Shown here one piece after another: positions 16,040 to 25,052 of a stretch of 64,000 bases of DNA; position 1 is the stretch's first letter; each line of letters begins with the position of its first letter. A model generated the notes under the pieces. That model was given only the letters and a program-made list of their open reading frames with translations, was not told the origin of the DNA and searched no databases. Source of the stretch: Flavivirga spongiicola (GTDB lineage Bacteria > Bacteroidota > Bacteroidia > Flavobacteriales > Flavobacteriaceae); assembly GCF_030540825.1 (NCBI RefSeq), contig NZ_JAUOEO010000001.1, positions 1,709,001 through 1,773,000 on the forward strand. The letters run 5' to 3'. A program made the position numbers and the translations under genes.

Positions 16040-18592
16040 TTAGAAATTAAAACGCATACTAAAATTCCATGTTCTGCCATAACCAAATCGTCCTCTATTT
16101 GAAGTATTAACCCCTTTATAGTTTTCTGATGGATTGTTTGAAGCAACCGTATTGCCACTTACAGATTCTAAATAAACCTCATCAAAAATATTATTAATGT
16201 TAACTCTAAACTGTAACGAGTTTTCATCATTTTCTCCTACAAACCATTTGTAAGACAAACCAGCATCAACCGTATCATAACTTGGTAATTCTATTGGTGG
16301 GCTACTTACAGTTGTTTGCCCTTGAGAATATAAATCATTGTTAAGATTCCAAGTACCATCAACACTCAATCTCGGTAAAAACTCATAAGAAGCAAAAGCC
16401 CCGGCAGTAAATTGTGCCGCACCTCCTACTTTAACACCATCAAGATTTATTACAGCATCTGGATCTGTAATAGTACCGGTTTCATCAAAAGTTCTTTGCA
16501 TGCCATTTCCATCAAATTTCCAATCACCTATAGCAACAAATCCATTTATCTTAAGATTATCCATAGGACGCGTAAACACTTCTAATTCAATCCCAGAGTG
16601 TACTTGTTTTACACCTTGTGTTTGAAATAATCTAAAAGCAGGATCTCCTTGATCTTCTCCATTATCATCTAACAATGTTCTATTATCCCAAATGGTGTAG
16701 TATAAATTCAAATTAGCAGAAACCTTCTCTCCTCCAAATTGATACCCAGCTTCTAAACCTGTTATCTTTTGGTTTTCTACTGCCGGGCTAATTAACTCAT
16801 TTCCATTTCTATCACTTATAAGTAAGTCACTATGGAATGGTTGACGAGAATAATAACCTGCATTTACAAACACCTTATGGTTATTATTTATAGTATAAGC
16901 ACCACCAGCTTTAACATTAAAGCCTGGATTATTTACTTTTTCTGATTCTTCAGACTGACCTTCGTTTGCAGCATTTAAAAACTCGGTTCTAACATGAGAT
17001 TGTGTTGAAGCTGAACCTTGAAAAAATGCAGTAAAACTATCTTTTGCATATTCTAATTGGCCAAAAACACCAATATAATTTATTTGCTCTTCATAATCAT
17101 ACCCAAAACGCTGACCATGATCATCATTAGTATTAAACGTTACATTCCAAGGGTTAATACCCCCAAAAACTTTGGTTAAACTATAATCACCACCATTGTA
17201 ATTGCTAAATGCACTTACACTATCCACAGTTAAAAATTCGTTAACGCTTCTAAAGTGAATTCCGTTGTATAAACGCACATCTGCACCAAAATTAAAGTTT
17301 AAATTTTCATTTAATTGGTTGTTGTAATTAGTAACCAAACCATACCAATTGTGATTATTATTAGACCCTCTTGCATAAGTTGCAACACCTCCTGATGTTC
17401 TTGTTGCTGCAAAAGTACCACGACCTAAAGAACCATATAAAATTGTTGATAATGATGAATTCTCATTAATTGTTAAATCCCAACTTAAGTTAGCTACAGG
17501 CTTATGGTATACATTTCTTCCTCCTGGATATTTTCCACTTTGCAAAAGGTTTGGGCTTCTTACACCATCAAAGTTCCAGGAATTAAATTTTCTACCATTT
17601 TCTAAAAACTCGCTTATTCTTCCACTTCCTGCTGCTGCATGCCATTGGGGTGCACCAGTAAGCAAAAAATTGAATAAATTATTTTCATTGGGTTTATAAC
17701 CAAATGACAAGAAATATGTTTGACCTTGTCCATCGGTATTATCAACATATCCTTCTCCTTGCCAATGTCCTAACATCCCAGAAAAAGCCCATCCACTTTC
17801 CATTAAACCTGTAGAGTAATATGCAGTAGTCTTTGTATAATTATCATTTGCAATCATTTGCTGAAAAAAACCGCCTTCACGTCTATCTACTGTCTTGGTT
17901 ACAATATTAACTGTTCCACCGACAGATGAAATAGCTAACTTTGATGACCCTAAACCACGCTGCACCTGCACTGCGTTGGCTACATCTAACACTCCAGACC
18001 AATTGGACCAGAACATTCTGCCATCTTCCGGGCTATTAATTGGTTGTCCGTTTAACATAAATGCTGTATTTGTTTGGTCAAAACCACGTAAAAACATTTG
18101 ACCATCACCAAATCCTCCACCTTTTATACTTTGTACTGATGGTGTAGATTTTAGAACTTCTGGTAAATCCCAGTTTCCTGCTCGTTCTCTAATTTCATTT
18201 GATTTAATAGTAGATACTGCAATTGGTGTTTTTCTGTTCTCAGCTAAATCAATAACACCAGAACCAGTAATAACGATTTCCTCAAGTGAATTATCTGGCG
18301 TTAATTTAATAGTGCCTAAATTAGTATTTCCATTAAATGATACAGTAATAGAACTGTAACCAACATAAGAAATAACAATCTCTCCGGAAGATGCTTCTGT
18401 TGTTAAAATAAAATTACCATCAAAATCTGAAGAAACACCATTGGTTGTTCCTTTTTCAACAATATTCGCACCTGGAAGCGGGGAATTAAGTTCGGCATCT
18501 GTCACAGTTCCCGTAACAGTGCTTTGAGCCATAATGACTGTAGAAAATAGAAATGCCACAGTCATCATAAAAAAATGAATAGTTTTTTTCAT
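16040..18592 (-). CDS. TonB-dependent outer membrane receptor
   Basis: This 850-residue receptor has a signal peptide (FMMTVAFLFSTVIMAQ), a CarboxypepD_reg-like domain at about 24-105 (GTVTDAELNSPLPGANIVEKG; DFDGNFIL), a TonB-box-like stretch SLEEIVITGSG, a plug (MFLRGFDQTNTAFMLNGQPI), and a barrel ending RTWNFSMRFNF. It is monocistronic by appearance, with its own promoter-like box upstream and a strong terminator. Nothing nearby points to its ligand. It resembles siderophore or peptide receptors more than SusC proteins, because no SusD follows. Confidence 0.9.
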   Translation of the reverse strand: MKKTIHFFMMTVAFLFSTVIMAQSTVTGTVTDAELNSPLPGANIVEKGTTNGVSSDFDGNFILTTEASSGEIVISYVGYSSITVSFNGNTNLGTIKLTPDNSLEEIVITGSGVIDLAENRKTPIAVSTIKSNEIRERAGNWDLPEVLKSTPSVQSIKGGGFGDGQMFLRGFDQTNTAFMLNGQPINSPEDGRMFWSNWSGVLDVANAVQVQRGLGSSKLAISSVGGTVNIVTKTVDRREGGFFQQMIANDNYTKTTAYYSTGLMESGWAFSGMLGHWQGEGYVDNTDGQGQTYFLSFGYKPNENNLFNFLLTGAPQWHAAAGSGRISEFLENGRKFNSWNFDGVRSPNLLQSGKYPGGRNVYHKPVANLSWDLTINENSSLSTILYGSLGRGTFAATRTSGGVATYARGSNNNHNWYGLVTNYNNQLNENLNFNFGADVRLYNGIHFRSVNEFLTVDSVSAFSNYNGGDYSLTKVFGGINPWNVTFNTNDDHGQRFGYDYEEQINYIGVFGQLEYAKDSFTAFFQGSASTQSHVRTEFLNAANEGQSEESEKVNNPGFNVKAGGAYTINNNHKVFVNAGYYSRQPFHSDLLISDRNGNELISPAVENQKITGLEAGYQFGGEKVSANLNLYYTIWDNRTLLDDNGEDQGDPAFRLFQTQGVKQVHSGIELEVFTRPMDNLKINGFVAIGDWKFDGNGMQRTFDETGTITDPDAVINLDGVKVGGAAQFTAGAFASYEFLPRLSVDGTWNLNNDLYSQGQTTVSSPPIELPSYDTVDAGLSYKWFVGENDENSLQFRVNINNIFDEVYLESVSGNTVASNNPSENYKGVNTSNRGRFGYGRTWNFSMRFNF

Positions 18593-18630
18593 GATTTAAA
18601 AAAGAATTAATTATTTGAAATTAGTCAGTA

Positions 18631-18638
18631 CAAAAATA
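18631..18638 (-). promoter_or_regulatory. -7 promoter element of the TonB receptor gene
   Basis: On the minus strand TATTTTTG matches TAnnTTTG, about 40 bp upstream of the start. A TTG lies 15 bp further upstream (18654-18656), slightly closer than the usual 17-23 bp, so the -33 match is weak. Confidence 0.4.
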
Positions 18639-18697
18639 CGGATAATTAAAACACAACTGTGATGCATGTGTTAAATTTCTTAACATTTATAGCAAAA

Positions 18698-18735
18698 CAA
18701 AAGGCACTGATATTATTACATCAGTGCCTTTTTGT
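18698..18735 (-). terminator. intrinsic terminator after pgi
   Basis: On the minus strand an AAAGGCACTGA stem pairs with TCAGTGCCTTTT across an AT-rich loop and runs into T's. It lies about 30 bp downstream of the pgi stop. Confidence 0.8.
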
Positions 18736-18762
18736 TATTTATATTAAGAATTTTGTATTTTT

Positions 18763-20382
18763 CTATACCAAATTTTTGTAATAATTCAATAAATTACTAG
18801 TAGAAGAATCATGATCACTTATAGTGCTATTGTTAAATTCCTGTAAAATTTTGCTAGCTAATTGCTTTCCTAATTCTACTCCAAATTGATCGTAGCTAAA
18901 AATATTCCAAATGATACCTTGTACAAATATTTTATGTTCGTACATGGCAATAAGTTTTCCTAAACTTTCAGGCGTTAATTTATTTATAAAAATAGTATTG
19001 GTTGGTTTATTGCCTTTAAAAACTTTAAAAGGAATAATATCAGAATAGGTTCCTTCAGCAATGACTTCTTTTTCCGTTTTACCATTTAAAAGCGCTTCCG
19101 TTTGTGCTAAAAAGTTGGAAATAAGTTTATCTTGATGATCTTGATTACCATGTAAAGATTTAGTAAAGCCAATAAAATCTGCCGGAATTAATTTAGTTCC
19201 CTGATGTATTAATTGAAAAAACGCATGTTGCGAATTTGTACCTGGCTCTCCCCAAATTAAAGTACCTGTTTCATAGTCAACAGGATTTCCATTTCTGTCT
19301 ACACTTTTACCATTACTCTCCATAATGCCTTGCTGTAAATACGTAGCAAACTGGTTTAAGTATTGAGAATATGGGATGACTGCTTCACTTTCAGCTTTAA
19401 AAAAGTTATTATACCATATACTTATTAAAGCTAATACAACGGGAATGTTGGTTTTAAAATCTTCCGTTTTAAAATGATCGTCCATTTTGTTAGCACCATT
19501 AAGTAAGCTTTCAAAATTATGATACCCAACAGCTAAACTTATGGTTAAACCAACGGCGCTCCATAATGAAAAACGACCACCAACCCAATCCCACATTGGG
19601 AAAATATTATTTTCGTCTATTCCAAATGACTTGACACTTTGAATATTTGTAGATACTGCCACAAAATGTTTCGCAATAGCTTCTTCACTAGCCGATTTTA
19701 AAAACCATGCTTTAATGGTATTGGCATTAGATAGTGTTTCTTGTGTTGTAAATGTTTTTGAAACTACTACAAAGAGTGTCGTTTCCGGGTTTAGTTTTTT
19801 AATAACTTCATTTACATGATCGCCATCTACGTTACTTACAAAATGAGTCGTCAAATGATTTTTATAATACTGCAAAGAGTCTACCACCATGGCAGGGCCT
19901 AAATCGGATCCTCCAATACCAATATTTACAATATCTGTAAACGTTTTTCCTGTAAAGCCTTTTCTCTCTCCATTTACAACTTCATTTGTAAATTGTTCTA
20001 TTTTCTGTTTTACCTGATACACTTCAGGGATTACATTAACACCATCAACATGGCATTCTGAAGTTTTTGGAGCACGTAATGCCGTGTGCAAAACAGCTCT
20101 TCCTTCTGTTTGATTTATGACCTCTCCAGAAAACTGACTATTAATGGCGTCCTTTAATTTAACGGCATCAGCTAATTCCAGCAAAAAGTTAAATGTTTCT
20201 TCTGTGATTCTATTCTTTGAAAAATCTACGTAAAAATCGTCCCATTTTATGGTGAACTTATTTGCTCGTTCTTTGTCTTGAGCAAATAAATCTTTCATAT
20301 GAACATCTTTTACAGTTTCAAAATGTTCCTGTAATCGTTTCCACGAATCTGTAGTCGTAGGGTTTATATTTGGTAATGCCAT
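18763..20382 (-). CDS. pgi: glucose-6-phosphate isomerase
   Basis: This 539-residue enzyme interconverts glucose 6-phosphate and fructose 6-phosphate in the cytosol. Family signatures are present: [15 protein letters not shown] near residue 155, [15 protein letters not shown] near 208, the active-site [12 protein letters not shown] near 268, [12 protein letters not shown] near 357 and [18 protein letters not shown] near 380. A late lysine ([10 protein letters not shown]) is in the expected place. The length fits the long, eukaryote/proteobacteria-like PGI class. It lies 9 bp downstream of the M23 peptidase gene and ends the operon at a terminator. Confidence 0.97.
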   Translation of the reverse strand: MALPNINPTTTDSWKRLQEHFETVKDVHMKDLFAQDKERANKFTIKWDDFYVDFSKNRITEETFNFLLELADAVKLKDAINSQFSGEVINQTEGRAVLHTALRAPKTSECHVDGVNVIPEVYQVKQKIEQFTNEVVNGERKGFTGKTFTDIVNIGIGGSDLGPAMVVDSLQYYKNHLTTHFVSNVDGDHVNEVIKKLNPETTLFVVVSKTFTTQETLSNANTIKAWFLKSASEEAIAKHFVAVSTNIQSVKSFGIDENNIFPMWDWVGGRFSLWSAVGLTISLAVGYHNFESLLNGANKMDDHFKTEDFKTNIPVVLALISIWYNNFFKAESEAVIPYSQYLNQFATYLQQGIMESNGKSVDRNGNPVDYETGTLIWGEPGTNSQHAFFQLIHQGTKLIPADFIGFTKSLHGNQDHQDKLISNFLAQTEALLNGKTEKEVIAEGTYSDIIPFKVFKGNKPTNTIFINKLTPESLGKLIAMYEHKIFVQGIIWNIFSYDQFGVELGKQLASKILQEFNNSTISDHDSSTSNLLNYYKNLV

Positions 20383-20391
20383 TAATTTTAA

Positions 20392-21693
20392 TTAATCTTT
20401 AAATGAAATTAGATTATTCTTATTTTCTAATGTTTCTTCTAAAATATCGTCTCTAAAAGGAATACTATCTAACTGTACTTTTATAGGTGCTATGAAATCT
20501 AAATATTTAACTTTTAAGGAGTCTGAGATCGGTTTAGCTTCTGGTAGTTTTTGTTTAAATGGATCTACCTGTCTTCCGTTTTTCCAAAAACGATAGCAAA
20601 CATGAGGACCTCCGGTATTTCCTGTCATACCAACCCAACCTATAACATCGCCTTGTTTAACAAATTTACCAACTTTTACGTTTCGTTTTTTCATGTGAAG
20701 GTATTGGGTTTCGTAAGTGGCATTATGTCTTATTTTTACATAATTGCCATTACCTCTTGTATAACTTGACTTAGTAACCGTGCCATTAGCGGTAGCCATA
20801 ATTGGTGTACCAATAGCAGCAGCAAAGTCGGTCCCTTTATGTGGGCGCACCTTATAGCCATAAACCGCAATTCTTCTTCTTAAATTATATCTTGAAGAGA
20901 TCCGTTTAAATTTTACCGGGGCTTTTAAAAAGGCACGTCGTAAATTTTTAGCTTCATCATTAAAATAATCAATAATACCTTTTATTGAATCTGTTTCAAA
21001 TTCAAAAGCATAGAAAGGCTCTTTATTATGCTCAAAAAATGCTGCTTTTATATTATGAACTCCTGTATAAATCGTATCGTCAATATACTTATCTGTATAA
21101 ATGACTTTGAATCGATCTCCTTTTTGAAGGCGTCTAAAATCTATGGTCCAAGCATAAATTTCATCTGCCATTTTATATGCTAACCGCTGGCTTAGCCCTT
21201 GCTGTTCTAAAGTTTCTGAAATATTATTGGTAATGACCCCTGTAGCTACTTTTTCAACATATTTAATAGGTTTCCTACTCGTGTAAGCATGAATGGAATC
21301 ATGAAAGCTGATGACAACATATTCTTCCTGAGTTGGCTGATAAATAAAACATTTTGGAAGCTCCAATGAATCTTTAGAACATAACAATGTATATGGTTTT
21401 CCTACTTGAAGACCTCTTATTATATCGAATGAGTCTTTTGCTTTTTCTGCTATATGGAATATTTTAGGGTAACCTACTTTATTACGCTCTAAAATTTGCC
21501 CAAAGCTATCCCCACTTTTAATGGTATCTCGCTTAACAACATAGTCGTTTAAGTTAAACCCAAATTCATAAATATCTTCAGGAACTTCTTCTACTATCGC
21601 CAATTCTTCTTCTAAAAAAACAGGCTTAGGATCATCTTTACAAGCAATAAAAGATACTACTAATAATAATAGTGCTAAATATCTGTTCCCCAT
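20392..21693 (-). CDS. M23-family murein endopeptidase lipoprotein
   Basis: I place the start at the ATG at 21691-21693 (preceded by AGAAGA), not at the longer frame reaching 21771. This gives MGNRYLALLLLVVSFIACKDD, a clean lipoprotein signal, whereas the longer start adds 26 basic residues inside the upstream gene. The 433-residue product has a central LysM/opacity-like region and a C-terminal LytM domain with HKGTDFAAAIGTPIMATANG (zinc His and Asp) and the second motif GPHVCYRFWKNG. It should cut peptidoglycan cross-links. It overlaps the end of the tryptophan dioxygenase gene by 19 bp. Confidence 0.9.
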   Translation of the reverse strand: MGNRYLALLLLVVSFIACKDDPKPVFLEEELAIVEEVPEDIYEFGFNLNDYVVKRDTIKSGDSFGQILERNKVGYPKIFHIAEKAKDSFDIIRGLQVGKPYTLLCSKDSLELPKCFIYQPTQEEYVVISFHDSIHAYTSRKPIKYVEKVATGVITNNISETLEQQGLSQRLAYKMADEIYAWTIDFRRLQKGDRFKVIYTDKYIDDTIYTGVHNIKAAFFEHNKEPFYAFEFETDSIKGIIDYFNDEAKNLRRAFLKAPVKFKRISSRYNLRRRIAVYGYKVRPHKGTDFAAAIGTPIMATANGTVTKSSYTRGNGNYVKIRHNATYETQYLHMKKRNVKVGKFVKQGDVIGWVGMTGNTGGPHVCYRFWKNGRQVDPFKQKLPEAKPISDSLKVKYLDFIAPIKVQLDSIPFRDDILEETLENKNNLISFKD

Positions 21694-22592
21694 TCTTCTA
21701 ATTCTTTTTCTGACCATAACTCTGGAAAAAATATTCTTTTTTGATATTTTGGAAGCATGTATTTTTGCCAATCGCTGCCTCCTGTGGCTTCTCCATCTCC
21801 ATCTTTTCCTAATATATAATGTTTAGCAGCATTATAATGTGCCATAACCCATTTTATATTTACAGTATAATCAAAATGACGCATGGCTTTAACTAAGTCT
21901 TTATCTTTTTGATCTTCCTTTGGTAATTCTTTAAATCTTGACCATAAATTTTTCGTATTATATACTTTCATAAAAGTAATAAACTCTTCTTTATAACGGT
22001 TTTCAAAATTTTTAAGTAGAATGGATTTTTCACCCGTTTTGTAGTCTTTACCTGCTGCTTGCCAATATAAATGCTCGAAAGCATGCTCGAAAGGAGTATT
22101 TCTATCGATGGATGCTCTAAATCTAATATCAATTAAGTTTATAAGTTCTGTTGAAGCAAATTCTATGAGGCGATATTGCGCACTTTGAAATCCACTTGCT
22201 GGAGTAAGTGTGTGTCTAAACTTATTATACTGCTCTACATCCATGCCTTCCCTCATAATATTGAATGAAGTTGTTAGCATATCGAAATAGCGGCTAATAC
22301 GCATTATTTTTTCTTCAAAAAAAACAGTACTTAGTTTTTCACATTCAGCTACTTGTTTAATTTCCCAAAGAATCATTTTAAAAATGAGTTCATTAATTTG
22401 ATGGTATCCTATAAATACCATCTCATCTGGTAGTGTAGTTCTCTGTATTTGTAGTCCTAATAAGGCATCTGTATGGATATAATCCCAATAGGTTATAGGT
22501 TTACTATGTAGTAGTCCTTCTAAATGAGTTTCTAACCCTTGACCTATTGCCTCATATTTTTCTTTTAGTTGGTCGGTTATTTCTGAATTCAA
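21675..22592 (-). CDS. kynA: tryptophan 2,3-dioxygenase family protein
   Basis: This 305-residue heme dioxygenase opens the indole ring of tryptophan to N-formylkynurenine, the first step of the kynurenine pathway. Family motifs are FIGYHQINELIFKMILWE near residue 60 (distal His), FRHTLTPASGFQSAQYR near 125, and the C-terminal NIKWVMAHYNAAKHYILG / EATGGSDWQKYM near 250, which carries the proximal heme His. No other kynurenine gene is in the window. It lies between a DUF3108 gene (9 bp upstream) and the M23 gene, with which it overlaps. Confidence 0.93.
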   Translation of the reverse strand: MNSEITDQLKEKYEAIGQGLETHLEGLLHSKPITYWDYIHTDALLGLQIQRTTLPDEMVFIGYHQINELIFKMILWEIKQVAECEKLSTVFFEEKIMRISRYFDMLTTSFNIMREGMDVEQYNKFRHTLTPASGFQSAQYRLIEFASTELINLIDIRFRASIDRNTPFEHAFEHLYWQAAGKDYKTGEKSILLKNFENRYKEEFITFMKVYNTKNLWSRFKELPKEDQKDKDLVKAMRHFDYTVNIKWVMAHYNAAKHYILGKDGDGEATGGSDWQKYMLPKYQKRIFFPELWSEKELEEWGTDI

Positions 22593-22601
22593 AATCTATA
22601 A

Positions 22602-23381
22602 TTATCTAACAACGATTCTAAAAGGATGTTTTAATCCTTTAAAAGCTTCAAGGTCTGCTCTTAGAGAGCCAACGGCTAAATCTGCTTTAATTCGTAAAGG
22701 TACTTTATTTTTGTCTTTTGACACCCATAGTGTTAAACTTTCTTCTTCTTTAAAAACACGACCAGCCATAACATATGGTCTGAATTTTAAAGACTCAATT
22801 TCTCCAAACTCTGTATTAATGGTTTCTTCTCCAAGATATTGTAGTTTGAATCCATAATTTTCTTCATCAAAAAACATATCAATTCTTACTTCATCCCCTG
22901 GCTTTAATTTTTTAGTGTCTAAATTATTACGCAAATAATAAAATGTCGATACCATATCTTGGATATTAGGTCTGGTATCAATAACTGTTTTTTTATTGTG
23001 CTTTTTATTGTTTACGTATGCTTTATTATTTACCTGATCAAAATCTATTTCAAGATCTTTGGTATGCCCGCCTTCATCTATATTTCTAACAAATTTATAA
23101 GGCATAATAGTTTTTTTATCAAAGTAACTTTCATACCTGTCTTTTACCTTAAAAAACCATTTTATCATACCTGTAGTCCAGCCTTTACCAACTACATGAT
23201 AGACATCTTTATTATTTAATTTAGAATCTTTTACAGTAAGTGTTGCGTTTCCTGCTTTTAAGAAACCACTGTAACTCATTTTAAATTTAAACCATTCACC
23301 ATTTCCAAATGCAGATTCTTGTTGAGAAAATGACATTTGCATGGTCAATATTGCAGTTATTATAAGTAGTATTTTTTTCAT
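22602..23381 (-). CDS. DUF3108-domain exported protein
   Basis: I start at the ATG at 23379-23381, giving MKKILLIITAILTMQMSFSQ as a clean signal peptide; the frame extends 18 codons further upstream but without a better start. The mature ~240 residues are DUF3108 (EWFKFKMSYSGFLKAGNATL; MSTFYYLRN; LTLWVSKDKNKVPLRIKADL), a beta-rich periplasmic family of unknown role in Bacteroidota and Proteobacteria. It is first in an apparent operon with kynA, the M23 peptidase and pgi. Confidence 0.88.
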   Translation of the reverse strand: MKKILLIITAILTMQMSFSQQESAFGNGEWFKFKMSYSGFLKAGNATLTVKDSKLNNKDVYHVVGKGWTTGMIKWFFKVKDRYESYFDKKTIMPYKFVRNIDEGGHTKDLEIDFDQVNNKAYVNNKKHNKKTVIDTRPNIQDMVSTFYYLRNNLDTKKLKPGDEVRIDMFFDEENYGFKLQYLGEETINTEFGEIESLKFRPYVMAGRVFKEEESLTLWVSKDKNKVPLRIKADLAVGSLRADLEAFKGLKHPFRIVVR

Positions 23382-23780
23382 TTGTTCTGGGTCTTGATAA
23401 TGTAACTTCTTAATGTATATTTTATTGCTGTACACTTAGAAATTACAATTACTGTTCCAAAAATAAAAAAATTCTTTAAACTCCTTGTTATTATTAGAAG
23501 TCCTTAACACTAATTTTGTTACAAAAAAGCAAAAATCCAACAGGTAGTGATGGCATTTTTACTTAACCTGCATTATTCACAGTTATTCCCTGCCTGCCGG
23601 CCAGGCAGGTATTCCAAAGCCAAACGCCAGCATCTTTGACAATGCTCTTCATTTTTATGCCTTAAAAGTGGGTGACAATTTATCCTCTAAAAATTATTGT
23701 ACTTCCCAAATCTATTGGCATTTTAACTTTTCATAACGAAAACCATGAATAATACGGATCAAAATTCACATACTTATATT
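23382..23780. other. intergenic gap with one GC-rich hairpin, otherwise featureless
   Basis: A 399-bp gap between hppD and the DUF3108 gene, both on the minus strand. It should hold the DUF3108-kynA-M23-pgi operon promoter. The only striking feature is the GC-rich hairpin at 23589-23609. No ORF of protein-like composition was seen. Confidence 0.5.
23589..23609. repeat. GC-rich hairpin CCTGCCTG-CCGGC-CAGGCAGG
   Basis: An 8-bp perfect stem with a 5-base loop, almost entirely G+C, sits in strongly AT-rich intergenic DNA. There is no T-run, so it is not a standard terminator. The sequence type (CCTGCCTGCC...GGCAGG) resembles dispersed REP-like repeats, but no second copy was seen in this window. 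Confidence 0.55.
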
Positions 23781-24938
23781 TTATAACGTCCCCCTGTTAG
23801 CCTGTTCTCTTTCAATAGATTCAAAAAGTGCTTTAAAATTCCCTGCTCCAAAACCACGAGCTCCCATACGCTGAATAATTTCGAAAAACAACGTCGGTCT
23901 ATCCTCAACTGGTTTGGTGAAAATTTGCAGTAAGTAGCCTTCTTCATCAGCATCAATCATTATTCCTAAGCTTTTTAATGTCTCAATATCTTCTCTTAAT
24001 TCATGACTATGCTCTTCTAATCTTCCTGGTACTGCTTTATAATATTCTTCTGGTGGTGTGGATAAAAATTCAATGCCTCTAGCTCTTAAACTAGAAACTG
24101 TAGAAATAATATCGTCGGTAGCAACGGCTATATGCTGGACGCCTGGTCCTTCATAAAAATCCAAATATTCTTCTATTTGTGATTTTTTCTTTCCCTTAGC
24201 AGGTTCATTTATTGGAAACTTTATACGTCCGTTCCCGTTACTCATCACTTTACTCATTAAAGCTGAATATTCGGTATGGATTTGTTTATCATCAAAGGAT
24301 AAGAAATTTTCAAAACCCATAACATCTTCATACCATTTTACCCAAGTATTCATTTCTCCCCAACCTACATTACCTACCATGTGATCTATAAACTTAAGTC
24401 CGACAGGTTCTGGATTATAATCTGATTTCCATGCTTTAAAACCTGGCAAAAATGAGCCATTATAATTTTTGCGCTCTACAAACATGTGTACCGTTTCACC
24501 ATACGTGTATATACCCGCTCTAACAACTTCACCATGCTCATCTTTCTCTACAACGGGTTCCATGTATGATTTTGCTCCGCGACTAGTAGTCTCTTCATAT
24601 GCTTTTCTAGCATCTTCAACCCAAAGTGCTATAACCTTTACACCATCACCATGTTTTACAATATGTTCGTTTATTGGTGATGTACTGTTTAATGGTGTCG
24701 TTAAAACAAGACGTATTTTATCTTGTTTGAGTACATAACTTACAGATTCTTTAGATCCGGTTTCTAAACCTTTATAGGCATAAGATTGAAACCCAAATGC
24801 TGTTTTGTAAAAGTGGGCTGATTGCTTTGCATTACCTACGTAGAATTCTACATAGTCTGTTCCTAAAAGTGGCAAAAAATCTTGTGCTCCTTCAAATATT
24901 TTTTCTAAACCGTAGTTTACTGATTTTATGTCTTTCAT
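23781..24938 (-). CDS. hppD: 4-hydroxyphenylpyruvate dioxygenase
   Basis: This ~385-residue non-heme iron enzyme converts 4-hydroxyphenylpyruvate to homogentisate in tyrosine breakdown. It has two vicinal-oxygen-chelate modules. Iron-ligand regions are FIDHMVGNVG near residue 185, GVQHIAVATDD near 265, and FFEIIQRMGARGFGAGNFKAL near 350. I prefer the ATG at 24936-24938 (MKDIKSVNYG); an in-frame ATG at 24950 lies inside the repeat element that fills the gap to hmgA. The order hmgA-hppD on one strand forms a two-step tyrosine catabolic unit. Confidence 0.96.
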   Translation of the reverse strand: MKDIKSVNYGLEKIFEGAQDFLPLLGTDYVEFYVGNAKQSAHFYKTAFGFQSYAYKGLETGSKESVSYVLKQDKIRLVLTTPLNSTSPINEHIVKHGDGVKVIALWVEDARKAYEETTSRGAKSYMEPVVEKDEHGEVVRAGIYTYGETVHMFVERKNYNGSFLPGFKAWKSDYNPEPVGLKFIDHMVGNVGWGEMNTWVKWYEDVMGFENFLSFDDKQIHTEYSALMSKVMSNGNGRIKFPINEPAKGKKKSQIEEYLDFYEGPGVQHIAVATDDIISTVSSLRARGIEFLSTPPEEYYKAVPGRLEEHSHELREDIETLKSLGIMIDADEEGYLLQIFTKPVEDRPTLFFEIIQRMGARGFGAGNFKALFESIEREQANRGTL

Positions 24939-24944
24939 AATAAA

Positions 24945-25052
24945 GCCCATCCTAACCTTCCCAAAGGGAAGGGACTCAAAACTGGACGGATTCTGAGTAC
25001 TCTATGAATAAAATTTTTAAACGCCAAAAGTCCCCTTTGGGGATTTAGGGGC
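24945..25052. mobile_element. short inverted-repeat element filling the hmgA-hppD gap (MITE/REP-like)
   Basis: This 108-bp element has hairpin-forming ends: 24945-24977 (GCCCATCCTAACCTTCCC, then AAAGGGAAGGGACTC) and 25024-25052 (inverted: GCCCCTAAATCCCC, then AAAGGGGACTTTTGG). The termini match those of the insertion inside ileS (GCCCATCCTAAATCC and GCCTCCTAAATCC). It begins at the last base of the hmgA stop codon and ends 7 bp before the hppD ATG I chose. The ~46-bp interior has no coding capacity. It is likely a non-autonomous member of the same repeat family. Confidence 0.6.

Noticed and set aside
21694-21771. N-terminal extension of the M23 peptidase gene
   Set aside because: The extension overlaps the upstream dioxygenase gene further and places basic residues before a clean lipoprotein signal; the ATG at 21691-21693 with AGAAGA upstream is better.
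24939-24950. Upstream ATG for hppD
   Set aside because: It lies within the repeat element terminus; the conserved protein start MKDIKS is four codons later.
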